Shown here: piece by piece, positions 24,336-35,474 of the stretch
Layout of the letters: each line of letters starts with the position of its first letter
How positions within the stretch are numbered: the first letter of the stretch is position 1
DNA from: Kitasatospora griseola
Lineage (GTDB): Bacteria; Actinomycetota; Actinomycetes; Streptomycetales; Streptomycetaceae
Length of the DNA: 52,710 bases
NCBI RefSeq assembly: GCF_014648555.1
Contig: NZ_BMRI01000002.1
Coordinates: forward strand, 367,958-420,667
Direction of reading: 5' to 3'
The notes under the pieces: model-generated
What the model saw: only the letters and a program-made list of their open reading frames with translations
What the model was told of the DNA's origin: nothing
The model's database searches: none
Position numbers and translations under genes: made by a program

Positions 24336-25343
24336 ATGGAGACACCGACCGACCAGGGCCGCCTGCGGGTCGCCCTGCTGTTCCCCGGGCAAGGCGCCCA
24401 GCACCCCCGGATGGCCGCCGGCCTGTACGGCGAGTCGCCGGTCTTCACCGCGGCGATGGACCGGGCCTTCGAGCTGCTCGGCCCCGACGGGCCCCGGCTG
24501 CGCGCCGAGTGGCTGGCGGCCGAGCCCTCCGCCGCCTTCGACGACGTGACGGTGGCCCAGCCCCTGCTGTACGCGGTGAACCTGGCGCTCGGCCGGACCG
24601 TGCTCGGCTGGGGCGTCGAACCGGTCGCGATGCTCGGCCACAGCGTCGGCGAACTCGCCGCCGCGACGCTGGCCGGCGTCCTGGACGCCGAGGACGGCTT
24701 CCGGCTGATGCGCAACCGGATCCGGGTGTTCGCCGACACCCCGCCCGGCGGGATGCTCGCCGTCGCCGCCTCCCTCGCCGAGGTCTCCGACCTGCTCGGC
24801 GAACACATCCACCTGGCCGCGCTGAACGCCACCCGGCAGCTGCTGCTGGCCGGCGAACGCCACCACCTCGACCGGGCCGCCGACGCGCTCCGGGAGCGCG
24901 GCGTGGCCTGCCGGGACGCCCTCGCCCGGCAGGCCTTCCACAGCCCGCTGGTCGACGGCGCCGTCGAGGAGTCGATGCCGGACTGGACGGCGACCCCGCT
25001 GCGCCCGCCCGGCCGGACCCTCTACTCCGCCTACACCCGGGGCGTCCTGACGGCCCGTCAGGCCGTCGACCCGGTGTTCTGGGCCCGGCAGGCCGCCGAG
25101 CCGGTGCTGTTCGCCCCCACCCTGGACCGGCTGCTCGCCGACCACGACTGCCTGCTGGTGGAGGCCGGCCCCGGCAACAGCCTGAGCGCCCTGGCCCGCC
25201 GGCACCCCGGGGTGCTGCGCGGCCGCAGCCGGATCCTGCCGCTGCTGCCGGACCGCCCGTCCGGGGACCGCGCCGACCTGGACGCCGTCGCCGCCGTCCA
25301 CCGCACCGTCCTCGGCCCGCTCGCCCAGACCCCGACCGCCTGA
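24336..25343 (+). CDS. Discrete malonyl-type acyltransferase (DpsD-like)
   Basis: 335 aa. An intact AT: LFPGQGAQHPRM at the start, the nucleophile elbow LGHSVGELAAA, and the histidine motif RQAFHSPL. The AFH signature favours malonyl over methylmalonyl units. ATG at 24336 after GAGAGG. It is divergent from the DpsC-like KASIII, the same pairing as DpsC/DpsD in anthracycline clusters, and lies directly upstream of the type I modules. Possible jobs are loading malonyl on the type II ACP or proofreading wrongly primed ACPs. Unlike the AT at 2459 its catalytic Ser is present. Confidence 0.88.
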   Translation: METPTDQGRLRVALLFPGQGAQHPRMAAGLYGESPVFTAAMDRAFELLGPDGPRLRAEWLAAEPSAAFDDVTVAQPLLYAVNLALGRTVLGWGVEPVAMLGHSVGELAAATLAGVLDAEDGFRLMRNRIRVFADTPPGGMLAVAASLAEVSDLLGEHIHLAALNATRQLLLAGERHHLDRAADALRERGVACRDALARQAFHSPLVDGAVEESMPDWTATPLRPPGRTLYSAYTRGVLTARQAVDPVFWARQAAEPVLFAPTLDRLLADHDCLLVEAGPGNSLSALARRHPGVLRGRSRILPLLPDRPSGDRADLDAVAAVHRTVLGPLAQTPTA

Positions 25344-25411
25344 GACCCGGCCCGACCGCCCGGGGCCCGGCCCCGACCGCTTCGGGCCGGCCCGAGACCG
25401 CCCGGGGCCCG
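25334..25411. repeat. Imperfect 20/21-bp tandem repeat before the loading module
   Basis: Units beginning GACCGC occur at 25334, 25354, 25375 and 25396. The units at 25354 and 25396 share an identical 16-mer. The array spans the end of the AT gene and the 148-bp gap before the KSQ module gene; the period is about two helical turns. The rest of that gap holds only the GGAGGAG ribosome site. Confidence 0.5.
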
Positions 25412-25491
25412 CCCGGGACCCGTCGCCCAGAACCCGCCTGCCCGGACCGGTCCCCGCCCGGCCCCGGCGGTCCGCCGAACGGAGGAGACAG

Positions 25492-28443
25492 ATGTCCGCA
25501 CCACCGCAGCAACCACCGGCCCCGGACGGGCCGGTGGCGATCGTCGGCCTCGCCTGCCGGTTCCCCGGCGCCCCCGACCGGCGGGCGTTCTGGCGGCTGC
25601 TCGCCGAGGGCCGCGACGCGGTCGCTCCCGGCACCGGCCCCCGGGCCGGCCGCCGGCCGGGCGGCTACCTGGAGGACACCGAGCTGTTCGACGCCGAGCT
25701 GTTCGGGATGTCGGCCCGCGAGGCCGCCGCCACCGACCCGCAGCAGCGGCTGCTGCTGGAACTCGCCTGGCTGGCCCTGGAGGACGCCCGGATCGCCCCC
25801 GACGCCCTGCACGGCACCGACACCGGCGTGTTCGTCGGCGCCTGCGCGGACGAACACGCCTTCCTCGCCCGGGCGGCCGGGCCCGCCGCGCTGTCCGCGT
25901 ACACCCTCACCGGCACCGGCCGGGCGTTCCTGGCCAACCGCCTGTCGTACGCGTTCGGCCTGCACGGGCCGTGCCTGGTGACCGACACCGGCCAGTCGTC
26001 CTCGCTGGTCGCCGTCCACCAGGCCGTGCGCAGCATCCGCTCGGGCGAGAGCACGCTGGCGCTGGCCGCCGGGGTCCAGCTGAACCCCACCGCAGAGGGC
26101 GACGCGGTCGTCGAGGCGCTCGGCGCGCTCTCCCCGACCGGGCGCTGCCGCACCTTCGACGCCCGCGCCGACGGCATCGTGCGCGGCGAGGGCGCCGCGG
26201 TGCTGGTGCTCAAACCGCTGGCGCGGGCCCTCGCCGACGGCGACCGGATCTACTGCACGGTGCTGGGCGGCGCCGTCAACAACGACGGCCGGGGCGCGGG
26301 CCTGACCGCCCCCGGGCAGCAGGCCCAGCAGCGGGTGCTGGCCGCCGCGTACGCGGACGCCGGCGTCGACCCGCGGCAGGTCGGCCACGTCGAACTGCAC
26401 GGCACCGGCACCCGCAGCGGCGACCCGGTCGAGGCGGCCGCGCTGGGCGCGGTGCTCGGCGCGGGCCGGCCCGCGGACCGCCCGCTGCTGGTCGGCTCGG
26501 TGAAGACCAACATCGGCCACCTGGAGGGCGCGGCCGGCCTGGCCGGGCTGGTCAAGACCGCGCTCGGACTGCACCACGGCGAACTGCCGCCGAGCCTGCA
26601 CTACACCGAGCCCAACCCGGCGATCGACCCGGCGGCACTCGGCCTGGCGGTGTGCCGCACGCGCACCGCATGGCCCGGATCGGTCGCCGGCGTCTCCTCG
26701 TTCGGCCTGGGCGGCACCAACTGCCACGTGGTGCTGGGCGCCGCACCCGCGCCCGCGTCCGACCCCGCGCCCGCACCCGCGCCCGCGCCCGCGCCCGACC
26801 GACCTGATCGGTCCGACCGGCCGGCCGGCCCGGTGCCGCTGGTGCTGTCCGGGCACACCCCGGCGGCGCTGCGCGGCCAGGCGCTGCGGCTGGCCGCGCA
26901 CCTGTCGGGCGCCCGGGCCGCGGACCCGGCGGCGCTCGGCCTGTCGCTGGCCGTCACCCGGGCCGGGCTGCGGCACCGCGCCGCGGTGGTCGGCGCCGGC
27001 CCGGAGGAGCTCGCCGAGGGCCTGCGGGCGCTGGCCCGCGGCGCGCACCCGGACGGGGTGCGCACCGGGCTGCGCGGCACCGGCGGCACCGTGTTCCTGC
27101 TGCCCGGCCAGGGCATGCAGCGCACCGGCATGGGCCGTGAACTGCACGGCTCGCACCCGGAGTTCGCGGCGGCCTTCGACCGGGTCGCGGAGGTCGTCGG
27201 GCCGCTGCTGGGCACCGGCCTGCACGAGGTGGCGTGGCACCGCGAGGACCTGCTGGACCGGCTGGAGTACGCGCAGCCCGTGCTGTTCGCCCTGGAGGTG
27301 GCGCTGTACCGCCTGCTGGAGTCCCGCGGCATCGTGCCCGACCTGCTGGTCGGGCACTCGCAGGGCGAGATCACCGCCGCCCATCTGGCCGGGGTGCTGT
27401 CGCTGGAGGACGCGGCGGCGTTCGTGGTCGAGCGCGGCCGGCTGATCGCGAGCCTGCCGCCGGGCGGGGCGATGGTCGCGGTGCAGGCCGCCGAGGACGA
27501 GGTGCGCGAGGCGATCGCCGAGCAGTCCGGCCTGGTCGGGGTGGCGGCCGTGAACAGCGACCGCTCGCTGGTGGTGTCGGGCGCCGAGGAGCCGGTGCTG
27601 GCGCTGGCCGCCCGGTTCGCGGCGCTCGGCCGCCGCACCCGGCCGCTGCGGATCAGCCGGGCCGGGCACTCCCCGCTGATGGCCCCGATCCAGGACGAGC
27701 TGCGCGCCTTCGCGGAGAAGCTGACCTTCCACCGGGCGTCCGGCCCGGTGGTGGTGTCGGCCGTCACGGGCGCCCCCGCCGGACCGGAGGAGCTGGGCAG
27801 CGCCGCGTACTGGGCGCACCACCTGTGCGCCACCGTCCGGTTCGGCGACGCGGTGCGCGCCGCCCACGCCCTCGGCGGGCGGTTCTTCGTCGAGGTCGGT
27901 CCCGGGCACGGGCTGAGCACCATGGCCGAGGAGGTCGCCGGGGGCGGCGCGGAGGTCTTCGCCGCGCCGCTGGCGACCGCCGAGGAGCGCCGGGGGCTGG
28001 CCGAACTGGCCGCCGCCGCCCACGTGTTCGGTCGGCCGGTGGACTGGCGGGCGTACTTCGGCCCGACGGTGGCACCCGTCGACCTGCCCGGCTACGCGTT
28101 CCAGCGCCTGCCGTACCGGCTGGCGGACGCCGCCGCCCCGGCCGCCGAGCCGGCGGCGCAGGAGTCTGCGGAGCCGGCCGGCGGCGACCCGGCCGAACTG
28201 GTGCCCCGGCACACCCTGGAGATCCTCGGCCGGCCGGCCGGCGCCCCGCTCGACTTCGACGCCTCGTTCAACGACCTGGGCCTGGACTCGCGCGCCGCGC
28301 TCGCCCTGTGCACCCGGCTCTCCCGCGACCTCGGCCGGAAGGTCCCCGCCACCGTGCTGTTCGACCACCCCACCCCGGCCCGGCTGATCGAAGCCCTGCG
28401 GGCCGCGGCACCCAGCCAGAGCCCCCGGGCATCCCACCGATGA
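25492..28443 (+). CDS. Type I PKS loading module KSQ-AT-ACP
   Basis: 983 aa. KS about 14-430, AT about 520-830, ACP about 895-975. The KS active-site motif is DTGQSSSLV, with Gln168 replacing Cys: a KSQ decarboxylase. HGTGT and KTNIGH His/Lys motifs are present. The AT has GHSQGE (Ser623) and an ISRAGH signature (His726), the AGH type linked to ethylmalonyl or other bulky extenders rather than YASH or HAFH. ACP serine is Ser933 in GLDSR. Predicted action: load ethylmalonyl, decarboxylate to butyryl-ACP. This agrees with the nearby CCR. The end overlaps the next PKS gene (ATGA). An Ala/Pro repeat links KS and AT. Confidence 0.92.
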   Translation: MSAPPQQPPAPDGPVAIVGLACRFPGAPDRRAFWRLLAEGRDAVAPGTGPRAGRRPGGYLEDTELFDAELFGMSAREAAATDPQQRLLLELAWLALEDARIAPDALHGTDTGVFVGACADEHAFLARAAGPAALSAYTLTGTGRAFLANRLSYAFGLHGPCLVTDTGQSSSLVAVHQAVRSIRSGESTLALAAGVQLNPTAEGDAVVEALGALSPTGRCRTFDARADGIVRGEGAAVLVLKPLARALADGDRIYCTVLGGAVNNDGRGAGLTAPGQQAQQRVLAAAYADAGVDPRQVGHVELHGTGTRSGDPVEAAALGAVLGAGRPADRPLLVGSVKTNIGHLEGAAGLAGLVKTALGLHHGELPPSLHYTEPNPAIDPAALGLAVCRTRTAWPGSVAGVSSFGLGGTNCHVVLGAAPAPASDPAPAPAPAPAPDRPDRSDRPAGPVPLVLSGHTPAALRGQALRLAAHLSGARAADPAALGLSLAVTRAGLRHRAAVVGAGPEELAEGLRALARGAHPDGVRTGLRGTGGTVFLLPGQGMQRTGMGRELHGSHPEFAAAFDRVAEVVGPLLGTGLHEVAWHREDLLDRLEYAQPVLFALEVALYRLLESRGIVPDLLVGHSQGEITAAHLAGVLSLEDAAAFVVERGRLIASLPPGGAMVAVQAAEDEVREAIAEQSGLVGVAAVNSDRSLVVSGAEEPVLALAARFAALGRRTRPLRISRAGHSPLMAPIQDELRAFAEKLTFHRASGPVVVSAVTGAPAGPEELGSAAYWAHHLCATVRFGDAVRAAHALGGRFFVEVGPGHGLSTMAEEVAGGGAEVFAAPLATAEERRGLAELAAAAHVFGRPVDWRAYFGPTVAPVDLPGYAFQRLPYRLADAAAPAAEPAAQESAEPAGGDPAELVPRHTLEILGRPAGAPLDFDASFNDLGLDSRAALALCTRLSRDLGRKVPATVLFDHPTPARLIEALRAAAPSQSPRASHR

Positions 28444-31400
28444 AGGACACCGCTGCAGCGATGACTGACGCCGACACCGCACCCCGCTCCCCCGACGAAC
28501 CGATCGCGATCGTCGCGATGGCCTGCCGCTACCCGGGGGGCGTGCGCTCCCCCGAGGACCTGTGGCAGCTCGCCGACGAGGGCCGCGACGCCATCGGGCC
28601 GTTCCCGACCGACCGCGGCTGGGACCTCGACGCGCTCTACGACCCCACCCCCGGCACCCCCGGCCGCTCGATCACCCGGCACGGCGGCTTCCTCGCCGAC
28701 GCCGACCGGTTCGACGCCCGGTTCTTCGGCATCTCCCCCCGGGAGGCCGCCGGCATCGACCCGCAGCAGCGGATCCTGCTGGAACTCGCCTGGGAGCTCT
28801 TCGAACGGGCCGGACTCGAACAGCGCGCGCTGCGCGGCAGCAGCACCGGCGTGTTCGTCGGCGCGATGGCCCAGGACTACGGCCCGCGGCTGGCCGACGA
28901 CAGCGCGGACGCCGGCGGCTACCGGATCACCGGCAGCAGCACCAGCGTCGCCTCCGGCCGGCTCTCCTACTTCTTCGGCCTCCGGGGCCCGGCCGTCACC
29001 GTCGACACCGCCTGCTCCTCCTCGCTGGTCGGCATCCACCTGGCCGCGCAGGCGCTGCGGCAGGGCGAGTGCGACCTGGCGCTGGCCGGCGGCGTCGCCG
29101 TGATGCCCACCCCCGGTCTGTTCATCGACTTCAGCCGCCAGCACGGGCTGTCCCCCGACGGCCGCTGCAAGGCCTTCTCTGACGCCGCCGACGGCACCGC
29201 CTGGGCGGAGGGTGCGGGCCTGCTGCTGCTGGAGCGGGCCTCCGACGCGGCCGCCCGCGGCCACCGGGTGCTGGCGCTGCTGCGCGGCAGCGCGCTCGGC
29301 CAGGACGGCGCCAGCAACGGCCTGACCGCGCCCAGCGGCCCCGCCCAGGAGCAGGTCGTCCGCGACGCGCTGCGGCGGGCCGGCCTGACCCCGGACCAGG
29401 TCGACGCGGTCGAGGCGCACGGCACCGGCACCCCGCTCGGCGACCCGATCGAGGCGCGCGCCCTGGCCGCCGTGTACGGGGCCGGCCGGAGCGGCGCGGA
29501 GCCGCTGTGGCTCGGCTCGCTGAAGTCGAACATCGGGCACGCCCAGGCCGCCGCCGGAGTCGGCGGCGTGATCAAGATGGTGCAGGCGATGCGGGCCGGC
29601 CGACTGCCCGCGACGCTGCACGTGGGAACCCCCAGCCGGCACGTCGAGTGGGAGGGCAGCGGCCTGGGGCTGCTCACCGCGGCCCGGCCCTGGCCGGAGA
29701 CCGGGCGGCCGCGGCGCGCCGCGGTGTCCTCGTTCGGCATCAGCGGCACCAACGCCCACCTGCTGCTGGAGCAGCCGCCCGCCGAGGCCGAGGCGGAGCC
29801 CTCGCCGGAGGCCGCCGGCCCGTACGTGTGGACGGTCTCCGCGCCGACCCCCGACGCGCTGCGCACCCAGGCCGCGGCCCTCGTCGAGCACCTGCACCGC
29901 CGGCCCGGGCTGCGGGCCGCGGACATCGCGCACACGCTGGCGCTGCGCACCCGGTTCGCGCACCGCGGCACCGTGGTCGCCGACGACCGCGCGCAGCTGC
30001 TGGCCGGCCTGGAGGCGCTGGCCGAGGGCCGGCCGGCGCCGGCCGCGCCGGGCCGCTACCGCTCTCCGGCCGTCGGCCGGGGCGAGGCGGCGGCCGGGCC
30101 GGTGCGGCCGGTGTTCGTCTTCCCGGGGCAGGGCTCGCAGTGGCAGGGCATGGCGGTCGAGCTGATCGACTCCCACCCGGTGTTCCGGGCCTCGATGGAG
30201 GCCTGCGCGGAGGCCCTCGCCCCGTACTGCGACTGGAAGTTGACGGACGCCCTGACCGGCGCCCTGCCGGACCGGGTGGACGTGGTGCAGCCCGCGCTGT
30301 TCGCGGTGATGGTGTCGCTGGCCCGGCTGTGGCGCTCGGTCGGCGTCGAGCCGGCCGCCGTGGTCGGCCACTCGCAGGGCGAGATCGCCGCCGCGCACGT
30401 CGCCGGGGTGCTGTCGCTGGCGGACGCGGCGCGGATCGTCGCGCTGCGCAGCCGGGCGCTGCGCGCGGTGGCGGGCACCGGCGGCATGGTGTCGCTGCCG
30501 CTCCCCGCCGATCGGGCCCGGGAGCTGCTGGCGGGCTTCGGCGGCGCGGTGTCGGTGGCGGCCGTGAACGGCCCCGCGATCACCGTGGTGGCGGGCGAGA
30601 GCGCCGCCCTGGAGCGGCTGCTGACGGCCTGTGAGCGGGACGGCGTGGACGCCCGCCGGATCGACGTCGACTACGCCTCGCACACCGCCGACATGGACGT
30701 GCTGCGCGAGGCCCTCGCCGAGGACCTGGCGGGCGTGACGGCCGGTCCCGCCGAGGTCGCGCTGGCCTCCACGCTGACCGGGCGGCTGCTCGACGGCGCC
30801 CCGATGGACGCCGGGTACTGGTTCGACAACCTGCGCAACCCGGTGCTGTTCGACCCGGCGGTGCGCGAACTCGCCCGGGCCGGACACCGGGTGTTCCTGG
30901 AGATGAGTCCCCACCCGGTGCTGACCCTGGGCGTCCAGGAGATCCTCGACGACCTGCACGCGGACGGCACGGTGCTGGGCACGCTGCGCCGGGGCAGCGG
31001 CGGCGCGGGCCAGTTCCTGGCGGCCGCGGCCGCCGCGCACGGCGCCGGCGTGTCGGTCGACTGGACGGCCGCGCAGCCCGCGGGCCGGCCGGTCGCGCTG
31101 CCCGGGTACCGCTTCGAACGGACCCGGCACTGGCTGGAGCCGTCCGGTCCGGCCCGGCCGTCCGGCCCGGCGCTGCTGCCGGACGCGCTGGACCTGCCGG
31201 ACGGCTCCACGGTGCTGGCCGGGACGCTGTCCGCGGCCCGGCAGCCGTGGCTGGCCGACCACCGGGTCGGCGACGCGGTGCTGCTGCCCGCCACCGGGTT
31301 CCTGGAGCTGCTGGCCGAGGCCGGCGCCCGGCTCGGCCTGCCCGCCGTCGAGGAGCTGACGGTGACCGCGCCGCTGCCGGCGCCCGCCGCGGCGGAGGCG

Positions 31401-34400
31401 GACCTGCGGGTGGTCGTGCGGCCCGCGGACCCGGCGGGCCGCCGGACGGTCTCGATCAGTGCCCGCACCGCGCCGGACGGCTCCTGGCAGGACCACGCGG
31501 CCGGCGTGCTCGCGGCCCGGGCCGGGTCGCCGCGGCCGGCCCCCGCGGTGTGGCCGCCGATCGGCGCGACCCCGGTCGACCTGCGGGACGCCTACCCGGC
31601 GCTGGCGGCCCGCGGCTACCGGTACGGCCCGTCGTTCACCGGGCTGCGCGCGATGTGGGTGCGCGGCGCCGAGCTGTTCGCGGAGGTCGAGGCCGGTCCG
31701 GGCGTACGGGACGGACGCCAGTGGGCGGGCCCGCACCCGGCGCTGCTGGACGCGGCGCTGCACCCGGCCGTGCTGCGCTCCACCGGGCTGCGGCTGCCGT
31801 TCTCCTGGCGCGACGTGACGCTCCGGCCGACCCGGTCGGCGGTCCTGCGGGTGGCGCTGACGGTCGAGGAGGGGCGCTGCGCGCTGGTGGCCACCGACGA
31901 GCGGGGCGACCTGGTGGCGTCGGTGGGTTCGCTGTCGCTGCGGCCGGTCGCGGACGAGAGCGGGGAGCTGCTGGAGGTGGTGTGGCGGCCGGTGCAGGAC
32001 GGGCCGGCGCCGGAGCCCCTGCGGTGGGCGGCGGTCGGGCGGGGGCTGGGCTCCGGCACGGCGTACCCGGACCTGGACGCGCTGCCGGATCCGGTGCCGC
32101 CGGTGGTGGCGGTGTCCTTCGAGTCGGCGGGCGCGCTGCCGGGCGAGGGCGCGGCGGCGGCGCTGGAGGCGCTGCAGCGCTGGGTGGCGGACCCCCGGTT
32201 CGCCGGGTCCGTGCTGGCGGTGGTGACGCGGGGCGCGCAGGCCGTGCTCGGCCGCGAGCCGGTGTCGGGGGTCGCCCAGGCGGCGGTCACCGGACTGCTG
32301 CGGGTCGCGCTGGCCGAGCACCCGGGCCGGGTGCTGCTGGTCGACCTGGACGCGGACCCGGCGTCGGTGGCGGCGCTGCCCGCGGCGCTCTCCTGCGGTG
32401 AGCCGGAGGTCGCCGTCCGGGCCGGGCGGCTGTACGCCCGGCGGCTGGCCGAGCCGGCCCCGGCGGACCTCAACGATCCTCCGCGGGAGGGGAGTTGGCG
32501 GCTGGACGTGACGACGAAGGGCACGCTGGACAATCTGGCGCTGCTGCCGCACCCGGAGGCCGACGCGCCGCTGGGCGCGGGCGAGGTGCGGATCGCGGTG
32601 CGGGCCGCCGGGCTGAACTTCCGCGACATCGCGGTCGGCCTGGGCCTGGTCGCCAGCGAGAAGACCATGGGCAGCGAGGGCGCGGGCGTGGTGACCGAGG
32701 TCGGCTCCGCCGTCACCGGTCTGGCGGTCGGCCAGCGGGTGTTCGGCGTGTTCGAGCGCTCGCTCGGGCCGGTCGCGGTCGCCGACGCGCGGATGGTCCG
32801 CCCGATCCCGGCCGACTGGTCGTTCGCGCAGGCCGCGGGCGTGCCGATCACCTACATCACCGCCTACCAGTGCCTGGTGGAGATCGCCGGGGTGAAGCCC
32901 GGCGAGTCGGTCCTGGTGCACACCGCGACCGGCGGCGTCGGCTTCGCCGCGATCCAGCTCTGCCGCCACCTGGGGGCGGAGCTGTACGCCACGGCGGGCC
33001 CCGACAAGCACGATCTGCTGCGCGAACTCGGCCTGGACGACGCGCACATCGCGTCCTCCCGCACCCTCGACTTCGAGTCGCACTTCCGCCGCACCAGCGG
33101 CGGCCGGGGCGTCGACGTGGTGCTCAACTCGCTGGCGGGCGAGGCGATCGACGCCTCGCTGCGGCTGCTCGCCGACGGCGGCCGGTTCGCCGAGATGGGC
33201 AAGACCGACATCCGGGACGCGGCGGCGACCGCGGCCGCCCACCCCGGCGTCCACTACGAGGCGTACAACATCCTGGGCGTGGCGCCGGACCGGATCGGCG
33301 AGGTGCTGGACGAGCTGATCGCCCTGTTCGAACGGGGGGCGCTCTGGCATCCGCCGCTGACCACCTGGGACGTCCACGACGGCGCGAAGGCGCTGCGCCA
33401 CCTCAGCCGGGCCCGGCACCGCGGGAAGATGGTGCTGACCCTGCCGCGCCGGCTCGACCCGGACGGCCTGGTGCTGGTGACCGGCGGGACGGGCGGGCTG
33501 GGCGGCACGCTGGCCCGGCACCTGGTGGACCGGCACGGGGTGCGGCGGCTGCTGCTGGTGAGCCGCCGCGGCCCGAACGCCGAGAACGCCGGGGAGCTGG
33601 CCGCGGACCTCGCGGCGCGCGGCGCCGAGGTGGTCGTCGAGGCCTGCGACCTGACCGACCGGGAGGCGCTGGGCGCGCTGCTGGCGCAGTACCCGCCCGC
33701 CGCCGTGGTGCACGCAGCGGGCGTCCTGGACGACGGCCTGCTGACCGGCCTGACGGCGGCCCGGCTGGCCCGGGTGCTGCGGCCGAAGGCGGACGCGGCG
33801 TGGGCGCTGCACGAGCTGACGGCGCACCTCGACCTGTCGGCGTTCGTCCTGTTCTCCTCCGCGGCGGGCGTGCTCGGCGACCCCGGGCAGGGCAGCTACG
33901 CGGCGGCCAACACCTTCCTGGACGCGCTGGCCCAGCACCGCCGGGCGCTCGGCCTGGAGGCCACCAGCCTGGCCTGGGGCTTCTGGGAGCAGCGCAGCGG
34001 GATGACCGCGCACCTGTCGGAGCAGGACGTGGCCCGACTGGGCCGCTCCGGGATCCTGCCGATGCCGACCGGGCGGGCGCTGGAGCTGTTCGACCGTGCG
34101 TTGGCGGGCGGCGGGGCGCTGGCCGTGCCGATCGCGCTGGACGCGGCGGCGGCGCGCGGCGGCCGGCTGGGCGGGCTGCTCGGCGACCTTCGGCCGGCGG
34201 CGGCCGCGCCCGTGGTGGCGGCCGCCCGGCCCGAGCCCGCGCAGCCGAGCGGCGCCGGGCCCGACGGCGCGGACCTGCTGGAGCTGGTGCGGGGCCAGGC
34301 GGCCGAGGTGCTGGGCTACGGCGGCGCCGAGGACATCCAGCCGGGGACGCCGTTCAAGGAGCTCGGCTTCGACTCGCTGCTGGGGGTCGACCTGCGCAAC

Positions 34401-34508
34401 CGGCTGAACGCGGTGACCGGCCTGCGGCTGCCCGCCGAGGTGGTGATCGAGAACCCGACCCCGGACCTGCTGGTCGCGTTCATCCGGGCCCGGCTCGCCG
34501 AGGGCTGA
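28440..34508 (+). CDS. Type I PKS extension module KS-AT-DH-ER-KR-ACP
   Basis: 2022 aa, fully reducing. KS about 20-440 with Cys192 in DTACSSS; AT about 555-870 with GHSQGE (Ser645) and YASH (745-748), predicting methylmalonyl-CoA. DH about 905-1170 with His941 in [10 protein letters not shown] and DAALH. ER about 1350-1660 with [12 protein letters not shown] and NADPH motif [15 protein letters not shown] about 1678-1855 with LDD at 1763-1765 (B-type) and [22 protein letters not shown] Ser1979 in GFDSL. No thioesterase follows. Predicted to extend the butyryl starter to a saturated alpha-methyl acyl chain, once or iteratively. Translation is coupled to the loading module (ATGA); an in-frame ATG at 28461 is an alternative start. 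Confidence 0.93.
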   Translation: MKDTAAAMTDADTAPRSPDEPIAIVAMACRYPGGVRSPEDLWQLADEGRDAIGPFPTDRGWDLDALYDPTPGTPGRSITRHGGFLADADRFDARFFGISPREAAGIDPQQRILLELAWELFERAGLEQRALRGSSTGVFVGAMAQDYGPRLADDSADAGGYRITGSSTSVASGRLSYFFGLRGPAVTVDTACSSSLVGIHLAAQALRQGECDLALAGGVAVMPTPGLFIDFSRQHGLSPDGRCKAFSDAADGTAWAEGAGLLLLERASDAAARGHRVLALLRGSALGQDGASNGLTAPSGPAQEQVVRDALRRAGLTPDQVDAVEAHGTGTPLGDPIEARALAAVYGAGRSGAEPLWLGSLKSNIGHAQAAAGVGGVIKMVQAMRAGRLPATLHVGTPSRHVEWEGSGLGLLTAARPWPETGRPRRAAVSSFGISGTNAHLLLEQPPAEAEAEPSPEAAGPYVWTVSAPTPDALRTQAAALVEHLHRRPGLRAADIAHTLALRTRFAHRGTVVADDRAQLLAGLEALAEGRPAPAAPGRYRSPAVGRGEAAAGPVRPVFVFPGQGSQWQGMAVELIDSHPVFRASMEACAEALAPYCDWKLTDALTGALPDRVDVVQPALFAVMVSLARLWRSVGVEPAAVVGHSQGEIAAAHVAGVLSLADAARIVALRSRALRAVAGTGGMVSLPLPADRARELLAGFGGAVSVAAVNGPAITVVAGESAALERLLTACERDGVDARRIDVDYASHTADMDVLREALAEDLAGVTAGPAEVALASTLTGRLLDGAPMDAGYWFDNLRNPVLFDPAVRELARAGHRVFLEMSPHPVLTLGVQEILDDLHADGTVLGTLRRGSGGAGQFLAAAAAAHGAGVSVDWTAAQPAGRPVALPGYRFERTRHWLEPSGPARPSGPALLPDALDLPDGSTVLAGTLSAARQPWLADHRVGDAVLLPATGFLELLAEAGARLGLPAVEELTVTAPLPAPAAAEADLRVVVRPADPAGRRTVSISARTAPDGSWQDHAAGVLAARAGSPRPAPAVWPPIGATPVDLRDAYPALAARGYRYGPSFTGLRAMWVRGAELFAEVEAGPGVRDGRQWAGPHPALLDAALHPAVLRSTGLRLPFSWRDVTLRPTRSAVLRVALTVEEGRCALVATDERGDLVASVGSLSLRPVADESGELLEVVWRPVQDGPAPEPLRWAAVGRGLGSGTAYPDLDALPDPVPPVVAVSFESAGALPGEGAAAALEALQRWVADPRFAGSVLAVVTRGAQAVLGREPVSGVAQAAVTGLLRVALAEHPGRVLLVDLDADPASVAALPAALSCGEPEVAVRAGRLYARRLAEPAPADLNDPPREGSWRLDVTTKGTLDNLALLPHPEADAPLGAGEVRIAVRAAGLNFRDIAVGLGLVASEKTMGSEGAGVVTEVGSAVTGLAVGQRVFGVFERSLGPVAVADARMVRPIPADWSFAQAAGVPITYITAYQCLVEIAGVKPGESVLVHTATGGVGFAAIQLCRHLGAELYATAGPDKHDLLRELGLDDAHIASSRTLDFESHFRRTSGGRGVDVVLNSLAGEAIDASLRLLADGGRFAEMGKTDIRDAAATAAAHPGVHYEAYNILGVAPDRIGEVLDELIALFERGALWHPPLTTWDVHDGAKALRHLSRARHRGKMVLTLPRRLDPDGLVLVTGGTGGLGGTLARHLVDRHGVRRLLLVSRRGPNAENAGELAADLAARGAEVVVEACDLTDREALGALLAQYPPAAVVHAAGVLDDGLLTGLTAARLARVLRPKADAAWALHELTAHLDLSAFVLFSSAAGVLGDPGQGSYAAANTFLDALAQHRRALGLEATSLAWGFWEQRSGMTAHLSEQDVARLGRSGILPMPTGRALELFDRALAGGGALAVPIALDAAAARGGRLGGLLGDLRPAAAAPVVAAARPEPAQPSGAGPDGADLLELVRGQAAEVLGYGGAEDIQPGTPFKELGFDSLLGVDLRNRLNAVTGLRLPAEVVIENPTPDLLVAFIRARLAEG

Positions 34509-34515
34509 CCGGCCC

Positions 34516-34548
34516 GGCCGGCCCCGCGGCGCCGCCGCGGGGCCGGCC
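34516..34548 (+). terminator. 15-bp perfect GC hairpin after the PKS genes
   Basis: Arms 34516-34530 and 34534-34548 pair perfectly around a GCC loop, eight bases after the PKS stop. A smaller hairpin (GAGCGC/GCGCTC, 34554-34570) follows. Likely terminator or attenuator before the ketoreductase gene. Confidence 0.65.
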
Positions 34549-34640
34549 CGCCGGAGCGCGAGAAGCGCTCTGGATCCGTTCTCCAAACGCCCCTGCCAGG
34601 CTCGGGCGCGACCGACGACATCGTGAAGGAGAGGCGTCCG

Positions 34641-35420
34641 ATGGAACTTCGAGAAGGCGGCACGGCCCTGGTCACCGGCGCGACCAGCGGCATCGGCCTG
34701 GCCGTCGCCCGGGAGCTCGGCGGGCGCGGCGCCGCGGTCTTCCTGTGCGCGCGGGACGGCGACGCGGTCGCCGGGACGGTGGCGAAGCTGCGCGCCGAGG
34801 GCGTGCGCGCGGCGGGCACCGCCTGCGACGTGCGCGACGTCGCCGACATCCGCCGCACCGTCGCCGAGGCCAACGCGTTCGGCCCGCTGGACGTGCTGGT
34901 GAACAACGCCGGCCGCAGCGGCGGCGGGATCACCGCGGAGGTCCCGGACGAGCTGTGGGACGACGTGATCGCCACCAACCTGACCAGCGTCTTCCGGATG
35001 ACCCGGGAGGTGCTCGCCGCCGGCCTGGGCGGCCGCGGCTGGGGCCGGGTGGTGAACATCGCCTCGACCGCCGGCAAGCAGGGCGTGGTGTACGGGGCGC
35101 CGTACTCGGCGTCCAAGCACGGCGTGGTCGGGTTCACCAAGGCCCTCGGCCTGGAGCTGGCCGGCACCGGGATCACCGTGAACGCGGTCTGCCCGGGCTA
35201 CGTGGAGACGCCGATGGCCCAGCGGATCCGGGCCGGGTACGCGCAGCACTGGGAGGTCACCGAGGACGAGGTGCTGGCGAAGTTCACCGCCAAGATCCCG
35301 CTCGGCCGGTACAGCACCCCGGAGGAGGTGGCCGGCCTGGTCGGCTACCTGGTCACCCCGACCGCCGACGCGATCACCGCGCAGGCCCTGAACGTCTGCG
35401 GCGGCCTCGGCAACTTCTGA
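34641..35420 (+). CDS. ActIII-like polyketide ketoreductase
   Basis: 259 aa SDR. Visible motifs are TGATSGIGLAVARELG, NNAGRSGGG, the catalytic ASTAGKQGVVYGAPYSASKH with YxxxK, and NAVCPGYVETPM. The C-terminus TAQALNVCGGLGNF is nearly diagnostic of type II PKS C-9 ketoreductases such as ActIII. It uses NADPH to reduce one carbonyl (usually C-9) of the nascent poly-beta-ketone. ATG at 34641 with GAAGGAGAGG. Followed after 54 bp by the aromatase/cyclase-ACP. Its presence implies a product with a C-9-reduced first ring. Confidence 0.95.
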   Translation: MELREGGTALVTGATSGIGLAVARELGGRGAAVFLCARDGDAVAGTVAKLRAEGVRAAGTACDVRDVADIRRTVAEANAFGPLDVLVNNAGRSGGGITAEVPDELWDDVIATNLTSVFRMTREVLAAGLGGRGWGRVVNIASTAGKQGVVYGAPYSASKHGVVGFTKALGLELAGTGITVNAVCPGYVETPMAQRIRAGYAQHWEVTEDEVLAKFTAKIPLGRYSTPEEVAGLVGYLVTPTADAITAQALNVCGGLGNF

Positions 35421-35474
35421 CCCGCCCGCACGCCCCATCCCTCGGACCCTCGCAACAGGAAGGCACCCGCAATC

